From: Urophycis tenuis
Lineage: Eukaryota > Chordata > Actinopteri > Gadiformes > Phycidae
Assembly: GCA_036785325.1 (NCBI GenBank)
Contig: JAXIVH010000005.1
Coordinates: 7,267,873 to 7,331,872, forward strand
Length of the DNA: 64,000 nt
Direction of reading: 5' to 3'
Position numbers and translations under genes: made by a program
Notes under the pieces: generated by a model
Database searches by the model: none
Seen by the model: only the letters and a program-made list of their open reading frames with translations
Told to the model about the DNA's origin: nothing
Part shown: positions 35,704 through 45,330 of the stretch, piece by piece
Numbering within the stretch: the first letter of the stretch is position 1
Layout: the number at the start of each line of letters is the position of its first letter

Positions 35704-38700
35704 ACTGTCATTAAACTATTGACAGTAAAATAACTGCTATTGGTGCATATTTTATGGCAAGCGCACATCTTGCTTTCAACAAAATGAAACGCATGATTGA
35801 GACTTTAGAAAGTGCGGTTTCTGTTTTTCCTTTTCACGTGCCGTGAGGGAGGAGCTAGGCCTTCTGACGTTTGTTAAAGGAGGAGGGGGACACTTCCGGA
35901 GGGGATTCTCTTTTTCACTCTATGTTCTCTCTACCCTTCACCGAGGCCTCTGTGCTTCTCCTGTGACTGGCACCTACTCCGCGATGCCAGAGAAGTAGAA
36001 TGGGGGTGATTGGCCACGGTCAACGCCCTTTAACCAATGAGGGATCAGAAGAGGCGGGCCCTGAGGTAATTACAGTGTGGCCGTGCCCCTACATTCCAGA
36101 GCGGAGACTGAGGTTGAGTGGTACGGCAGCCTAAGGCCTTTTCTTTCCCACTGATTGGGACACCAAATTAGCTTTTCCTCGCTTGGGTATAGTCTCCATG
36201 AGGTGAACTAATGCTGACATGGAGCCAGGGAACTGTGTTTGTGTTGGTAGGGTACACAGGAGTTAGAACTTAGGTGTCTCTTGGCATAACATGTAATGTA
36301 AGGAGCCCATCACAAAATGACCAGGGATTTACATTTAATGAATTGATATTACCAGTGGTAGAATTGGACGCAACCCCCAACACATTCTGTGGTCACAATA
36401 GAGCTCCCAATGAATGCTCTTAAAAAAAGAAACTTACATGGCCATTATGGAATGAAACAATACATTTCTTAATTTTAACTTTAAAAAATTAATCATTTAA
36501 AAATAGGAAAAGAGAATGGATGCAGAATGCAGCAAGAATGCTTTATAAGACGCAAACTGTCATGACTGGGTTTACAATTGCAGGTAAACCATGTAACATC
36601 AACACTTAAATAACCAATAACCACCAATACCTACTTTCTGTATTCCCTGTTTTATAGTCAAACCCATGGTAATGCAAGGATCACCACAAAATATTCCATG
36701 CAGTTAAACTTTAGCCTTTAGCTAAATATGAGCAGGTTATATCTGTAGTCAATGCTGAGTGTTGGTGATTTCAATAAAATCACATCCTGTAAGTGATGTT
36801 CTACCCATAAAAATAGCTGGCGAGCCTGTACCTTCCTTTGCTCACAAGAATCAGAGTATCGACACTCCAAATAACCATCCAACTCATGCCACCCAACCAG
36901 CCGAGCTACGTTGGTTCGCGTCACACACGTTGCACCATCAGTTGCACATTGTTGCATTATGAGTTTATGACATTCTTGATAAATCAAAGAAAATATTAAA
37001 CATACATATATGATTACATATGTATGATTGCCGGGTCTGGTCGAACATTATGATAACCTACATAGTGTGTGTGTGTGCGTGCGTGCGTGCGTGTGTAAAT
37101 TGGTGTCACAACCAGTGAGTTTAGCTGAGAGACACATTGGGTAGATGAGATCTGGACTGCCCTATAAGCCAACACACAGGGAAGGGGGATTAAGGGAAGG
37201 GGACATGGATATGTGTGCCAACCTCTTAAAGAAACAGTTCATCAAAACATGGAGGAACACAAACACAATAGTTTCAGGGCTAACACAGCCCTAAGCCTTT
37301 ATTGTTGTGTATGCGCTACTGCAGAAAAAACAGAAACACAATGGAGAAAGAGGATTTGACATGTGTAATTTCAAATGCTTTCAGATCATTGTTATGTCCT
37401 ACATTTTGCGGCTTTATGGCTTTGATTGCATTTTGGAGAACGGCAAAGAATATTCCTTGAGCAAAATTGTTGGGAGTAAAGCCCCTTTCACACATGCAGT
37501 CTATCCCCGAAATGTCTTGAAACATTCCCGCATGTGGTCAGGTGTGAATGGAAATCGCACAAAATCTGTCCCACATTTCCAGGAGAGGCATGTAAACCAG
37601 CTACGTCTGTCTGACGTAAAACGATTTCACAGGGTTAAAGTGAGCCAATCACCAGACTCCGCTGATGACGTATTTGAATCCGCAAATGTTTGCCTTGACG
37701 GGCCAATACTTTTCGGGGTGATTTGATAACAATATCAATATGGCTTCTTTCGTTTGCAAACGGCACCATTTGTTTCCAAGCATGGCTGGAAACTGATTCC
37801 AAAACAAGCGAGCTCCTCTTGGTCAGCAGACCATCAGTGTTGGAGGACCTTTTGCTTGACTAGCCCCCTGGCCCATCTACGCCGGCATCGCTATGCTTCG
37901 TGTGAAGGGGTGCAACACGGAAACGTTCCACAACATAGCTGCATGTGTGAATAATAGAAATCGCCAGCCGATCCAGAGAGGATATCCCAGTAATTTACTG
38001 GGAACTATGTGCACTGCTTATGTACACTTCATGTATGTACTGAGAGCATTGAGATTGAGACTGCTCTGACCTACCTATGGTAAAGGTAGGTAGAATTTCT
38101 CGCAATAACATCTTCTACAACAACACGTTAAATTGTGTTAATAAAACATTAATTCATAATGAATATATTACAAAAGACATAATACAAAATAAAGTAAAGA
38201 TTCTGGTGACAGGTTTTGAAACCATCACAATCTGTTTAGATTTCTCTATGGTTGGAGAAACATAATTGCTCCCATGATCAAACACCACCATTAGAAGACT
38301 CTCCTGCACTACTGTATTTTGACTTGAGACTTTGATCCTACTTCAGCCATTCTTATACGCTTATGGCGCGTGCTGAAACCTGACACCACAACAGAAGGTA
38401 TCTGTTGTGGGTTTGAGGGTTAACGAGGGTTCGCAGTGAAAAGTGTATTGGCCTGCAGGGCAAATGCAGACAAATGCACAGGAAGAGACAACATTAGTCA
38501 TATGCACCTACCACCTTCTCTGTGCTGCCCAATTCAAACGACTTATGCCAGGAAGGATTTTAATAGTTTCCAGTACCTCCAGGTGGGATACACCAGGCAT
38601 ACATTCATTGGCACAGGAACAAGTGTAAGGAACAGGAGCAAGTGTAAGGAAACGTCCAAAGCTTTAACAAGGCAAAAGCATGTGTAATAGAGCTTTCCAT

Positions 38701-39985
38701 ACATAAACAAGCACAGGAATAGAGCATGTAAACATCATTTCACCGTAGATTAATACGAAATTGGTTGGTTCCAAATGGGAGTCAAACTCTTATTATATTA
38801 TTTAGTTCCAAACTGAACAAAGTCTTTTCAAAAGTCAATTCACACACATAACCAAACGGAAAGCTTATCAGTAGACCTATTTTATGCTCAGCCAGACTAT
38901 TAGCTAGCAAACAAGCTTACAACAATTTCCCAAATATCCATGCCCATCAACCTCACAACCTTGTCATGGATTCTTCTCTAAATATTTTTGAGTCATCAAT
39001 TAATAACGCGATGATTACTAGTGTGCAAAAATACAAACCAAAATCCGCTTCCTGTGGGGCTGTCTGTCTTCAGAGCTTTGGGGCATACTGAGTGACATCT
39101 GTACCACTATCCCCGCCCACCCTTTGCCTTTAAAGTGCTTCTTTAATTCACATCTGGCATAAAACAACATTCGCTCTATGCTGACATCAGTTCACAACTT
39201 CGAACAAGTCTGCCTTTGTCTCCCTCTTTTTCCACACCGCCCCCACCCCCTCAACTCTCCCCCTTTATATAGGGTACCACACCACACACCTCATAAAAAC
39301 ACCACACCAAAAAGGTGTTTGTCTTGTTTCCCTGGAACAATACCACAGTTTCAATTTAGGCAAGTGAAACTAATTCAATTAATATGAAGGTTCAACAGTA
39401 AACATGCTTCCTTGTTATTTACATGATAGTATATGTTTTTTCTGAATATGACGCTACTACATTGCACCTGACTCCCTCTCCTCATGCCAACAGTGATACA
39501 TTTGCCTGTTGTGGATGCGTGTGTGCGTGCGTTCATGCATGCATGTGCGTGTAAGTGTGTGTGTGCATGCCTGCCGCTTGCAAGAGAGAGAATGACGACT
39601 GCATTCTGAGGCGCATCGTACAAGTTGTCAAACAATAACATTACAGCAGCTCGTGTTTGGAGAAATAGACTGTTGGTGATGGTCCCCCTATTACCCATCA
39701 GACCACATATAAAAACAACCGACCACCCTGGTAGTTCCCAGGGGATAGCAGTTTTGTCACAATACCAAAATTATGACTTTTTTATGATACCTGCCGAAAT
39801 ATCTCGATATCGATACTGAAACGACAACACAGCAAAAACCCAAAACATCCAGAGAGCCCGGCCCTCTGCCAAGGACGTGTATTGGGCCGTTTGTGTTCTG
39901 TCTACTTTAGTTCACTACTGTAGTTTGCATGCTAATAATCCTGGGTTTGAGCTTCATCATGCAAGACAAGTTAATGTAATTTCTG

Positions 39986-40021
<36 letters not shown>

Positions 40022-41319
40022 TTAATGCTGTGAATACAACTTGAGTGGTATGCGGTATGAGGTCAACTGATTTCCCCTGTCGTTGAGCTTGGAATATTTT
40101 TATCTATAGTTATCTTTATATATTTGCAACCAGATAACTTAAAAAGACAGATTTTTCATTTGTGTGTTCACAAATGTTGACGTTTTTCGTAATAAATTAT
40201 AAATGTCAATCACTATCCGCATGACACAACTGAAATAGGTCATGTGACCCCACAGCGCTCTTCTGTTCGCTCGCAGCGTGGGGCAACGGCGAACATGGCG
40301 GCGAGCGGGCTTTCGAAAGAAGCTCTAAAAAAGGCAGGCAGAGTGAATACCGTGTGTGTGTGTGTGTGACAGCCAACTCGAAAGATTATAGGACTCACAA
40401 AAATAACTGTTGCAGACCCAAACGCGCAGGCAAACAATGGTGCAAACATTTGGGAAATGTGAGACATGGATGAACGGTCGGAACAGTCTCAGGTAATGCT
40501 GGACAAGTTCACCCTTACCGATCCCCCACCCCCAGCAACATGATTGGTTGAATCAAATACGAGGTGAAAGAAAGTGAAGATTTGCTTGGCAAGGATCAAA
40601 AGGCATGTGTTTAAAGTATATAACCTCTGAATGCACACTTAAGATCTATAATATCATATCGGATACCCAAATATGCCTATTTAATTGTAACAACTGCAGA
40701 CTATGAACCACTGCATTAACATTTTAAACTCACTCAGAAAAAAAAACATTTGACAAATCATTTTTTTCATAACTTCAATATCTTCTCTTGTGCATATGCC
40801 TACTTTATTTCAAGTATGCATTGTCACATCTGCTATGTGTAATTCTAGTAGTTAACTTGAATTCCAATACTTTCAAAAGTATGTCCCTCAAACACTATGT
40901 TGGCAGATCCAGGGATTTTTCTACTACACAGATATATGTCTAATCATCAAGCATTTCTACATTAGATAAATAGCTTTAAAACAACCGTTGATATTAGTCA
41001 TTAATTGAAATGGCATAATATATAATGGTAGGAAATGTGAAACAAGGACCCTCTTGCTTACCTGTGGCAGTGCAGTGTTGAGCTGTCGTTGCAGTGAATC
41101 CCTCTCATGGCTGACCTCGTGCAGCTTGCCCTGTGTCAAGCCCAGATTTTCCTGGGACTCCCTCAGGGTGTCCAGGAGACGATCCCTCTCCTCTAGCATG
41201 GACACCATCAGGGACTCAAAGTGGCCCTCCGAGTCCGACTGCAAGGGAGAGCCAGAGCCCCGGCCACCCCCGCCGGGGCCCTCCGATTCGCTGATAGTGG
41301 GCATCACCTCGCACATCAT
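12918..41319 (-). CDS. ppfia1: Liprin-alpha-1-like scaffold protein, 27 coding exons, about 1,223 aa
   Basis: Liprin-alpha is a cytosolic scaffold linking LAR-type receptor phosphatases, active-zone proteins (RIM, ELKS, CASK) and KIF1A; alpha-1 also acts at focal adhesions. Exons 5'->3': 41062-41319, 34553-34654, 33975-34139, 33779-33853, 33290-33391, 32377-32604, 31790-31936, 30253-30387, 27370-27453, 27100-27231, 26917-26979, 26687-26766, 26412-26562, 25116-25339, 24535-24766, 22495-22524, 21537-21661, 20962-21134, 20735-20828, 18663-18744, 17874-18074, 17371-17433, 15725-15900, 14678-14775, 14047-14222, 13388-13456, 12918-13124. All have GT-AG borders and compatible phases; the sum is 3,672 nt, close to human alpha-1 (about 1,200 aa). 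Paralogue choice rests on MMCEVMPTISESEG, SMLEERDRLLDTLRE, RRPQKGR-AALRDEPSK and LPFAQWDGPTVVVWLE, which resemble alpha-1 more than alpha-2, -3 or -4. The start is the ATG right after an acceptor at 41320. Confidence 0.93.
13190..13242. repeat. (TG)n microsatellite
   Basis: GTGTGGTCGTGTG-type repeats in the last ppfia1 intron. A 19-bp unit AACAACCTTCTTGTAGCCA also occurs twice in tandem at about 13513-13550. Confidence 0.85.
15003..15110 (-). repeat. 3' tail of a fish retroposon with (TCTGAT)n end
   Basis: On the minus strand CAAATTCCTTGTATGT...ACTTGGCGAATAAAGCTGAT followed by repeated TCTGAT, a recurrent fish retroposon 3' end. It lies just 3' of the tRNA-SINE on the same strand, so it may be a separate insertion. 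No coding capacity. Confidence 0.6.
15118..15422 (-). mobile_element. tRNA-derived SINE in a ppfia1 intron
   Basis: Read on the minus strand, the head GGCAGCCGGCCTACTGGTTA holds an A-box-like segment and GGTTCGAACCCC is a good B box, so the promoter is tRNA-like. The body (CTTGAGCAAGGCACCTAACC, then TGCTTCACC repeats) matches a very common teleost SINE as I remember it. It ends in (TTC)n. It was inserted in the same orientation as ppfia1, in the intron between exons 15725-15900 and 14678-14775. Confidence 0.8.
15901..17370 (-). other. ppfia1 intron, no further feature
   Basis: I see only AT-rich unique DNA and a short CA-rich stretch near 17008-17045. No exon with a liprin match was found. 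The human-type residues between the STGNVW exon and TLAYGDMNHEW are few, so none appears missing. Confidence 0.5.
18163..18540. repeat. (GA)n-rich tract with AGAGAGAAACAGAG units
   Basis: Purine-rich repeat of about 370 bases between exons 18663-18744 and 17874-18074. Units like GCGAGAGAGAGAAACAGAGG recur irregularly. On the gene's strand it is a long CT-rich tract. The Arg/Glu and Ser/Leu frames are artefacts. Confidence 0.85.
18761..19110. repeat. 35-bp GC-rich minisatellite, 10 copies
   Basis: Ten head-to-tail units of GCGGCCGCCGTCAGCATCC + GGGTCCCATGTTAACA. Copies 1-7 are identical; copies 8 and 9 read GCGGACGCC; copy 10 has CCAGG and GTTTACA. Each unit carries CpG and NotI-like GCGGCCGC sites. 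It begins only 16 bp from the acceptor of the SAM1 exon (18744). Confidence 0.95.
19111..20734 (-). other. ppfia1 intron, no gene seen
   Basis: Mixed unique sequence with a poly-G run at 20109-20118 and a T20 run at 20391-20410. No liprin-like or other exon supported. Confidence 0.5.
23660..23709. repeat. Poly(G) tract with GGGGT interruptions
   Basis: About 50 bases almost wholly G on the plus strand, directly beside the candidate cassette exon's donor. Capable of G-quadruplex formation. The assembly is unlikely to be exact here. Confidence 0.9.
23713..23841 (-). other. Candidate unannotated cassette exon of ppfia1 (129 bp, in frame)
   Basis: On the minus strand an acceptor CCACGGTAG with a poly-C tract upstream precedes 43 open codons (HYSYNPCIIQHFLFQQTV..., ending LCSYAPYLFQ), followed by CAG|GTACCC. 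Entry and exit phases are both 0, matching the exon before it (ends at 24535, codon-complete) and the microexon after it. The composition (many Tyr, Phe, Gln, three Cys) is unlike intronic repeat DNA and unlike the rest of liprin. I recall no liprin segment like it, so this is a prediction from splice logic only. Confidence 0.35.
28080..28162. repeat. (CAGA)n and (GA)n microsatellites
   Basis: CAGA repeats followed by about 18 GA units in the ppfia1 intron 27454-30252. Confidence 0.9.
28795..29048 (+). repeat. Fish LINE/SINE-type 3' tail repeat
   Basis: Ends TTGTAAGTTGCTTTGGATAA + AGGCGTCGGTTAAATGCCC, the widespread teleost retroposon tail. Inside, TTGTAACTTGGCACTTAGCC is repeated in tandem at about 28825 and 28858. 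No open frame. Confidence 0.6.
31158..31262. repeat. (GA)n tract
   Basis: About 20 GA units, then G-rich and GAGGGAGAGG-type sequence within the ppfia1 intron 31937-30388. The Ser/Leu frames over it are spurious. Confidence 0.9.
31555..31625 (-). repeat. Retroposon tail with (GACA)n
   Basis: CAGACAGACAGACAGACAGA is followed by CTACTTTAATGATCCCTGAG and GGAAATTG. On the minus strand this is the common fish tail CAATTTCCCTCAGGGATCAT followed by (TCTG)n. The same tail type appears at 44780-44930 and 55782-55825. Confidence 0.6.
34223..34256. repeat. Perfect 34-bp palindrome
   Basis: AATTAACCTCTCCTTGT is followed immediately by its exact reverse complement, with no spacer. It lies in the ppfia1 intron between exons 34553-34654 and 33975-34139, 84 bp from the latter's acceptor. 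Confidence 0.95.
37478..38015. mobile_element. Possible DNA-transposon MITE
   Basis: GCCCCTTTCACACATGCAGT near the left and ATAGCTGCATGTGTGAATAA near the right form an imperfect inverted pair (CACACATGCAG / CTGCATGTGTG). The style resembles abundant fish MITEs. Ends and target duplication could not be fixed. Confidence 0.35.
39991..40020. repeat. (ATT)n microsatellite
   Basis: About ten ATT units in ppfia1 intron 1. Confidence 0.9.
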
Positions 41320-41803
41320 CTACACACGGTGGGTTCAGGAACCAGACAACAGGGGAAAGAGACGATGGGAAGCCAGGCATGTTGAGGAGAATGGTGAGAA
41401 AAAAAGAGGAAGGGATAAATTCCACTGTCAACACATCACATCAATGGGAAATGGCTTCACTGTTTGAAAGGTTTTCTCGAGTTTCAATCAATGTATGAAT
41501 AAGATTTTTACAACATCTTAAAGCCTTTAATAATATAAAAGCTTAGAGGCCTATAATGTTACATTAGACAAAAATGTGGGCGATATTTGCAGTGGCTCCA
41601 AAAATGCTTGGACAGAAAGGCTGTGGAATCACACACCGACTCCTCATCATCGGCTTAGGGCAAGCTAGAATCATGTGACGTGGATTTAAATTTTACACAT
41701 ACCTGGATTTGTACATGCAAAAAAAATATTTTGGACCATCACCGCCAAAAAAGCAATGATGTATGTATGTTCTGTACTCGACTCGAGTGTATGAGTAAGT
41801 GTA

Positions 41804-41834
41804 AATCAACACCCGTGTTTAACGGGTGTTGATT
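41804..41834. repeat. 13-bp perfect stem-loop
   Basis: AATCAACACCCGT, loop GTTTA, then the exact complement. The pairing extends outward (AGTAAGT / ACTTACT) after a 3-base bulge. It lies upstream of the ppfia1 start exon, in non-coding DNA. Confidence 0.85.
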
Positions 41835-42753
41835 ACTTACTAAACTCAACCCAGCCAATTAGGATTCAATCTTCTCCAGAAACGTACATTCCTGTGGTTT
41901 CGTCTGTGAATTTCTGATTGATAAATTAATATAAAGGCAGGAAAAAGAAATGCTGAATTCGATAAGGAGGTCAAGCCAAATCAGCTCGAAAGTGAAGGCG
42001 GGGGCGGAGCAATCCACAACCAACCCAGCATCAATGGAAAGGATGGACAGATGGCATGTCTAGTTTTAATGACATCTTAATGACCAACCAAGAGATCCAA
42101 AATATATATGAATAACCAGAGACGGGAACTGTATTAACTAAGCATACATGCCAAAAGTATCCCTGACCACCACACCACGTAAGTACTTTTCGGGATGTAG
42201 ATGCAGACGTGTCCATGACAGTTACGTCATAACCACCAATGACATACGATCCAGATTTTAAACTTTAGAATCATTCCAGCAACAATTAATACCTGCAGTG
42301 AAGTGCATCAAAATAAACTGGACAAGCAATGCATCAAGGTATGAAGGCAGTTGTGCAGTCGGACGACAAACGTAGTCCCGACTCGGCTGTTAATGTTAGG
42401 GTGTGATGATATACATACAAGGTATGGCAAGGCATATTTTCCATCAACTTTAACAACAACAAAAACACACATGCATGGTTGTTTCCATGAGCTAAGTATC
42501 TCACCTTTGTACAGAGGTTCTAATTCTTTAGTAACGTCCACTTTAGTTTCTGTTGTAAAACAAAACGTCCACGAAGTCCAGATCCTCCGAAGAAAATGTA
42601 GCATAAACTTCCCCAAACGTCTTGTCAGTCAAATAATATCAAAATCCAACGAAGTACCGAAAACCACGTAGGGATATCTTGAGAAAGAGTGAAAGTCCAA
42701 AAGGCCTCAGAGCTAGCCCACATAAAGTGAACAGAGGGCAGTATTCCAAGTTT

Positions 42754-42863
42754 AGCAGGTTAACTCAGCATTAGCATGCTAGCATCAGATACGCTGGTGA
42801 TTCGATGAAGCAGGCTAACTCAGTGTTAGCTAGTTAGCTTCAGATAAACTGGTGATTCGATGA
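42754..42863. repeat. Two tandem 55-bp units
   Basis: 42754-42808 and 42809-42863 share AGCAGG-TAACTCAG and end identically with CTGGTGATTCGATGA; the middle has diverged. A simple tandem duplication in the presumed ppfia1 5' region. Confidence 0.85.
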
Positions 42864-43721
42864 CTGCATAGCGAGATTCTAAATTACAACGGATCCATTT
42901 AATTATGGGAACCAATAACGTCCAAAAACAAAAACAGCTTAGCCCTTCACCACAATGCTGCAACATGTAGCTCGTCGGTTATATGACCAGCCGACGTGGA
43001 ATAGTTGTAACCAACGACATGCTAGAATCGGCTAATTGAAACCAAATTCTCTAGGTTGGACGATTCTAAAGTAGCCGGCAAGCTAATGGAAGCTACAGCT
43101 AGGTAGCAGCTAGGCTAAGCTTGAATCGAAGTTAGCGAAGAAATGTAAACAGGTTTACAAGTAAGCAGTATGTACAAGCGACAAATAGCGATATTCACAA
43201 GCTTAAGAACAAACAAAGAGTTTACGACATCGAACAGCTGATCAAAGTGTGGGTGTGCTGTTGATTGTACTGTTGATTGTATCAACTCAGGATTTAGATA
43301 GCGATTCGGCTAACACTAGCTTCCCGTCGTTCTCGTTGAGCCGCGTCACCAGGTCGCTTTGGAGAAGGTTGTGTCCGAAACTCGAAACGAATACGCAGAA
43401 CAGAACAAAAGTATACATATAATTATGGTTTCCACGGAAAGCGAGTCATCCCCCGATGTTAATCGAGTTACGCACGTCCTTTACTGTCTGTCGGTTCAAT
43501 TATTTTCTGTCGCCACTGCCTGCCAGGCTCGGCAGTCGGCACCAGGTCCAGGGACAACCAATGGTAGACGAGCTCGCGCAGCGTTCACATTCAGTAACCT
43601 GCAATCCGGCTTTCCTCCTCTCTTTCTACGGTGCCCCTGGACCAGTGGCATCTATCAAAAGTAAATGCTTGGAATAATGCAAATTATCGTATGTGTCACA
43701 TAGATGCAGGCACATAGTGGG

Positions 43722-43771
<50 letters not shown>

Positions 43772-43772
43772 A
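43722..43772. repeat. (GTT)n microsatellite
   Basis: About sixteen GTT units just before the start of the segmental duplication. Confidence 0.92.
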
Positions 43773-45149
43773 TTATTACTCAGTTTTTATTGTTTAGCTT
43801 TTGTTTCCCTGGCTCGCTTTTAAATATATATTGCGTATATTGATCGACATTGACGTCAACAGACGCAATCTAAAAATGGACTCCTATCTAAACAAGTATC
43901 TAGCGCCACCAATTGGTCTAAATTACACTTGTCAAAAGGCCATATCCATATCCACTTGACAGTTAATATGCAATACAGTATAATAAAACGATAATAAAAC
44001 TATAATAAAACTGTACAGATACCGAAGCACCAAAGCTCACACACTCTACAGCAGAACAACATTTACTTTCTCTAATAAAGGTCTAATAATAACAATAGAC
44101 CTAACTAACTGACCAGGTTACTCAGGTGACTCTCAGCCATTACTTGATGCAGGGTTTGAAATTATTAAAAGTGATATTGATGATTGGCAAGCTGTTCCAA
44201 TTCCCGGCTGCCTGGACTGATAAGGCAGTCTGGCAGAATGTTATGGACCGAAATTGTATGTCGCAGTCCCCTCTAGTGGAGGCTCTTGTTGACCTGAGGA
44301 CATCATTGTATTTTCTTTTGCTGAAGAGTAATTATAGGCAACTTACACATTTTACACATCTTACTATATACTGTGGACCTCCTCTGAGTTTGCAATAAAG
44401 AAATCTATAGTCTCACAAATCATAGTTCATATGAATATCTGAAGTCCTGACGGCAGACCAGCTCCATCTGGGTAAATGGGGCATTTAACTTTTTATTGTT
44501 TTGTATTTGTTTTGACCAATCATGTTTTTGGCTGTAAAGGTTTCAAATCCCTTTCTGGAAGCTTGATCCACTCATGCGAATGACTTTTCTTTGATAGAAC
44601 ACCTCCAATGAAAGAGGAATCAGGGCTCAACCCGCCTATTGTATGCATAGATTTATGTATATGTATGTATATTTTTACATATTTGTATATTTTATATTCA
44701 TATTTGACTGTGATTACTTCTATACTGTTTTTCTTTTCCCTTTTACCATTTTGCCATTCCACTGGATTATTTGTAACTAAAGCAATTTCCCTCTGGGATT
44801 ATGAAAGTATTTCTGTCTGTCTGTCTATTGCAGCGTCTGGTTTCCAGCCCAGGCCCGTGTTATGCAATTTCCCTCAGGGATTATTAAAGTACGTCTGTCT
44901 GTCTGTCTGTCTGTCTGTCTGTGTCATTTCCCCCCAGAAGCCAGAGGTTCAGCACTAACATAGTAGGACTGCTGGATCCAAGATTATCTATACATCTACA
45001 TATGTATACGTACGTATATCTATCGTTACGGAACCATTTTTGGGGGAGCCTAATGAACAAATCCATGTTTCATTAACTCACCATCATGTCAAATGTGGTA
45101 AATAGTATAAACATCAAATGTGTATTGTATTTAGATGAGTGTTTTATGC

Positions 45150-45155
45150 TTTATT
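45150..45155 (-). other. Poly(A) signal of ZP gene copy 1
   Basis: Minus-strand AATAAA about 176 nt after the stop codon. The same signal is at the same distance in copy 2. Confidence 0.55.
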
Positions 45156-45330
45156 AATTATCATGTTTTGATCCAGGACAGTCAAGTTAGAAATGACATT
45201 ATTGTTTAGAGAATAGAAAGATTACCATACCACACAAGAGGTCCTCAGACAGTACACAAGAAATAGCAATATAATGATCAATTGAATCCCCGTACGTTAC
45301 AATTTCCCATCCACCAGGTTCAGTGATATA

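Larger units (their letters stand above)
34655..41061 (-). other. ppfia1 intron 1 (first coding intron), 6.4 kb
   Basis: Contains (CA)n at 35670-35701, TG/CG-rich DNA at 37066-37097, (ATT)n at 39991-40020 and a likely MITE at 37480-38000. No further liprin exon seen. 35820-36240 is GC-richer with two CCAAT-like motifs (ATTGGCC, ACCAATGAG), and 40235-40330 has GGTCATGTGACC and AACATGGCGGCGAG. Either could be an internal promoter, but this is speculative. Confidence 0.45.
26412..41319 (-). other. ppfia1: ppfia1 exons 1-13: N-terminal coiled-coil half
   Basis: About residues 1-574. Almost every exon is leucine/glutamate-rich heptad sequence ([111 protein letters not shown]). This region mediates homodimerisation and binding of RIM and ELKS in known liprins. 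The 102-bp exon 33290-33391 (VAYFREQSIQKRG...) covers a part that varies among paralogues. Exons 12 and 13 are joined in phase 2; of two possible acceptors for exon 13 I chose the outer one (26563), which restores HGRSLLSSTPDFRYP, similar to human alpha-1. Confidence 0.88.
41320..43924 (-). promoter_or_regulatory. ppfia1 5' region: untranslated exon(s) and promoter expected here
   Basis: The first coding exon starts exactly at a splice acceptor (GTGTGTAG|ATGATG), so at least one untranslated exon lies upstream on the minus strand. The segment 42890-43640 is the most CpG-bearing and carries a TGACGCG element (43343-43349 region), but I cannot place the start site or donor. A 55-bp tandem pair (42754-42863) and (GTT)n at 43722-43770 lie here too. 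Confidence 0.35.

Noticed and set aside
12918..41319. Liprin gene as a pseudogene because of the last-exon frame changes
   Set aside because: All other exons are intact with good splice sites, and the insertions cancel and sit in C runs.
12918..41319. Assignment to ppfia3 or ppfia4
   Set aside because: Some segments (PSDLRKHRRK, MESLVDARMLDH) resemble those, but the N-terminus, RRPQKGR region and SAM1 resemble alpha-1 best.
43359..43677. Plus-strand ORFs near the ppfia1 promoter
   Set aside because: Short, no recognisable domain and no splice logic; probably chance frames in GC-richer DNA.
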